A stretch of 6,538 nt of DNA, taken from Patescibacteria group bacterium. Its GTDB lineage: Bacteria; Patescibacteriota; Andersenbacteria; UBA10190. Positions 5,244 to 6,538 of the stretch are shown piece by piece. Each line of letters starts with the position of its first letter. The stretch's first letter is position 1. The notes under the pieces were generated by a model. The model did no database searches, had not been told where the DNA came from, and was given only the letters and a program-made list of their open reading frames with translations. The translations under genes and the position numbers were made by a program. The stretch spans positions 1 through 6,538 of the forward strand of contig JACZRJ010000026.1 of NCBI GenBank assembly GCA_022574795.1, written 5' to 3'.

Positions 5244-6538
5244 AATTCGTCTGCGTCAGGACCGAGGATAATCAGTACGTCAGCTTCACTGCTGGCTTCT
5301 CCTGGAGGCAGGCCAGATTCTGCGGTAGCACCAAGGGACTCCGCCAGAGAAATGATAGTGTCAGCTAGTTCAGGATTCAAAGTGTAGACCGTAGTTTTTT
5401 GTGCCGCTCGATTGAAAGCATTGCCAATAGCGCTGACTTCATAGCCATCAGCTGCTAGGTTGTCGCTGGTCTTTTTGGCTAGTCCGGTAATGTTCGTGCC
5501 ATTGCGAATTTCGATAGTTGGTTTAGCTGCCGGTTCTTCTTTTTGCTCAGGCTCTTCAACTGGTGCCTCCTCGGCTGGTTCTGAGGTGGTAGCTGACCCA
5601 TTTGTTTGATCGGCGAGAAAGAGGTTTTGGGCAATCTCATGTATGGCTGAGAAGTTCCCAGCTTTTGGTTTTAAGACTGAGGCTGGAGCATCGCCAAGTA
5701 TTTCAGTAGTACCCTCGAGGACCCCCTCGGGTCCGGTGGTTAAAACAACTGACCGCACGCTGTTTCGATCGACCTGGCGGGCCAACTCGTATAAACGTTT
5801 CATTTCCCACAACGACATGTCAGTACGGATGTTGTCTGACAATGATTTTAGGATGGTGTTGGCGGCGGCGAAATCGAAGGCAGTGTTAACGGAAAAAAGC
5901 TTATCGCGAAGAGACAGTAGGACTTGTTGCTGGCGGGCGGCACGTTTGAAGTCACCACCTTCGGGTCCCTCGATATACCTGGCGCGGACATAGGCCAGAG
6001 CCCGCTCTCCGTCCATACTCTCGGCGCCAGCGGAAAATGATATCTTGTGCCAATAGTCATAAAAGGTGTTGTCGATGGTGATGTTGATGCCACCTAAGGC
6101 ATCGATAATTTCCTTGAAGGCGACGAAGTCTACCCGCGCATAGTAGTGGATGGGCAAATTGGTGACATCTATAACAGCCTCGCGTAAGGTGATTGGTCCG
6201 TGGTCTTTTTTCTTGGACTCGCCGTAGGCGTGCACGGCATTGATTTTCGCATAATATTCTTCGCCTGGAACTTGTACGTATAGGTCTCGAGGAATTGACA
6301 GCAGCGCGATTTGTCCCGTTGAGGGTTTGAGGCTGGCAACCATAACAGTGTCGGCCAAGTTTCTTCCCTTGTGACCCTCGCCGCCAATGGCGGTCAGCAT
6401 GATATTAATTCGGTCGTCCGACTCGCCGCCTAAGGTACGGCCTTGTAGGAAGAGAAGATCCTTCAATTGGCCCAGAAGGGAGCGGTCCGTGGTCGTGATT
6501 TTATTGCTGGCAGCCAAGATCTTGAAACCTAAGATTCC
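5240..6538 (-). CDS. LytR-CpsA-Psr (LCP) family protein with LytR_C domain (5' end beyond window)
   Basis: LCP proteins are membrane-anchored enzymes on the outer face of the cytoplasmic membrane that transfer polyprenyl-linked glycopolymers to the cell wall or to other acceptors. The frame is open from the stop at 5240-5242 to the right edge, 432 codons. Residue numbers here count from the first complete codon, 6536-6538. The first visible residues, GILGFKILAAS, look like the end of a transmembrane helix, so the true start lies beyond the edge and the TTG at 6517 is unlikely to be the start. The LCP domain spans about 44-207: IGGEGHKG and LADT (Asp63), SIPRD (Arg84), KINAVHAYG, a DGERALAYVRAR stretch (Arg185, Arg187) and RQQQVL. 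A low-complexity Glu/Pro linker (about 315-340) leads to a LytR_C domain (341-428) starting TIEIRNGTNITGLA and ending VLIILG. The exact glycopolymer is unknown. Confidence 0.92.
   Translation of the reverse strand, partial: GILGFKILAASNKITTTDRSLLGQLKDLLFLQGRTLGGESDDRINIMLTAIGGEGHKGRNLADTVMVASLKPSTGQIALLSIPRDLYVQVPGEEYYAKINAVHAYGESKKKDHGPITLREAVIDVTNLPIHYYARVDFVAFKEIIDALGGINITIDNTFYDYWHKISFSAGAESMDGERALAYVRARYIEGPEGGDFKRAARQQQVLLSLRDKLFSVNTAFDFAAANTILKSLSDNIRTDMSLWEMKRLYELARQVDRNSVRSVVLTTGPEGVLEGTTEILGDAPASVLKPKAGNFSAIHEIAQNLFLADQTNGSATTSEPAEEAPVEEPEQKEEPAAKPTIEIRNGTNITGLAKKTSDNLAADGYEVSAIGNAFNRAAQKTTVYTLNPELADTIISLAESLGATAESGLPPGEASSEADVLIILGPDADEF

Noticed and set aside
5643..6387. ORFs overlapping the LCP gene on both strands (5643-5993, 5848-6093, 6169-6387)
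   Set aside because: All are out-of-frame shadows of the LCP coding region, with Pro/Ser/Arg-rich translations typical of wrong frames.
6515..6517. TTG as the start codon of the LCP gene
   Set aside because: The frame stays open to the window edge, and the upstream codons read as the end of a membrane helix, which LCP proteins normally have.

Overview
The window fits a small-genome bacterium of the Patescibacteria (CPR) type, using the standard genetic code. The evidence is a compact Mfd, a short TrmB-type regulator, a peptidyl-tRNA hydrolase with an SGSARGHNG motif, and a LytR-CpsA-Psr (LCP) protein whose N-terminal signature reads IGGEGHKG...LADT instead of the common GxD...SDT. I recall these variants from Patescibacteria. 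The assignment rests on protein style and gene content, not on a database search. The protein genes whose starts are visible have little or no Shine-Dalgarno sequence.

Layout. (1) Bases 1-2956, minus strand: mfd, the transcription-repair coupling factor. Its start is in the window and its last few dozen codons run off the left edge. (2) Bases 2957-3012: a 56-bp divergent intergenic region. (3) Bases 3013-3798, plus strand: a TrmB-family transcriptional regulator starting with GTG. (4) Bases 3799-4685: about 890 bp with no convincing protein gene but many hairpins. The first half has a sigma70-like promoter (TTGACG-16-TATTAT, 3779-3806) and a strong intrinsic terminator (4164-4216), so it looks like a free-standing RNA gene of about 400 nt. 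The second half carries another run of hairpins, including a possible H-type pseudoknot, and ends at pth. (5) Bases 4686-5243, plus strand: pth. (6) Bases 5240-6538, minus strand: an LCP-family protein with a LytR_C domain. It overlaps the end of pth by 4 bp tail-to-tail, and its N-terminus lies beyond the right edge.

How the parts relate. Mfd removes RNA polymerase stalled at lesions and Pth recycles peptidyl-tRNA from aborted translation; both are housekeeping rescue functions, and pth and mfd are neighbours in many bacteria. The LCP protein is a cell-envelope glycopolymer ligase. The TrmB regulator may control itself or its divergent neighbour, but the sequence does not show its target. 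The most unusual part is the structured non-coding block between trmB and pth. I looked there for the signatures of tmRNA, RNase P RNA, SRP RNA, T-box and cobalamin leaders, group II domain V and tRNA, and did not find them.
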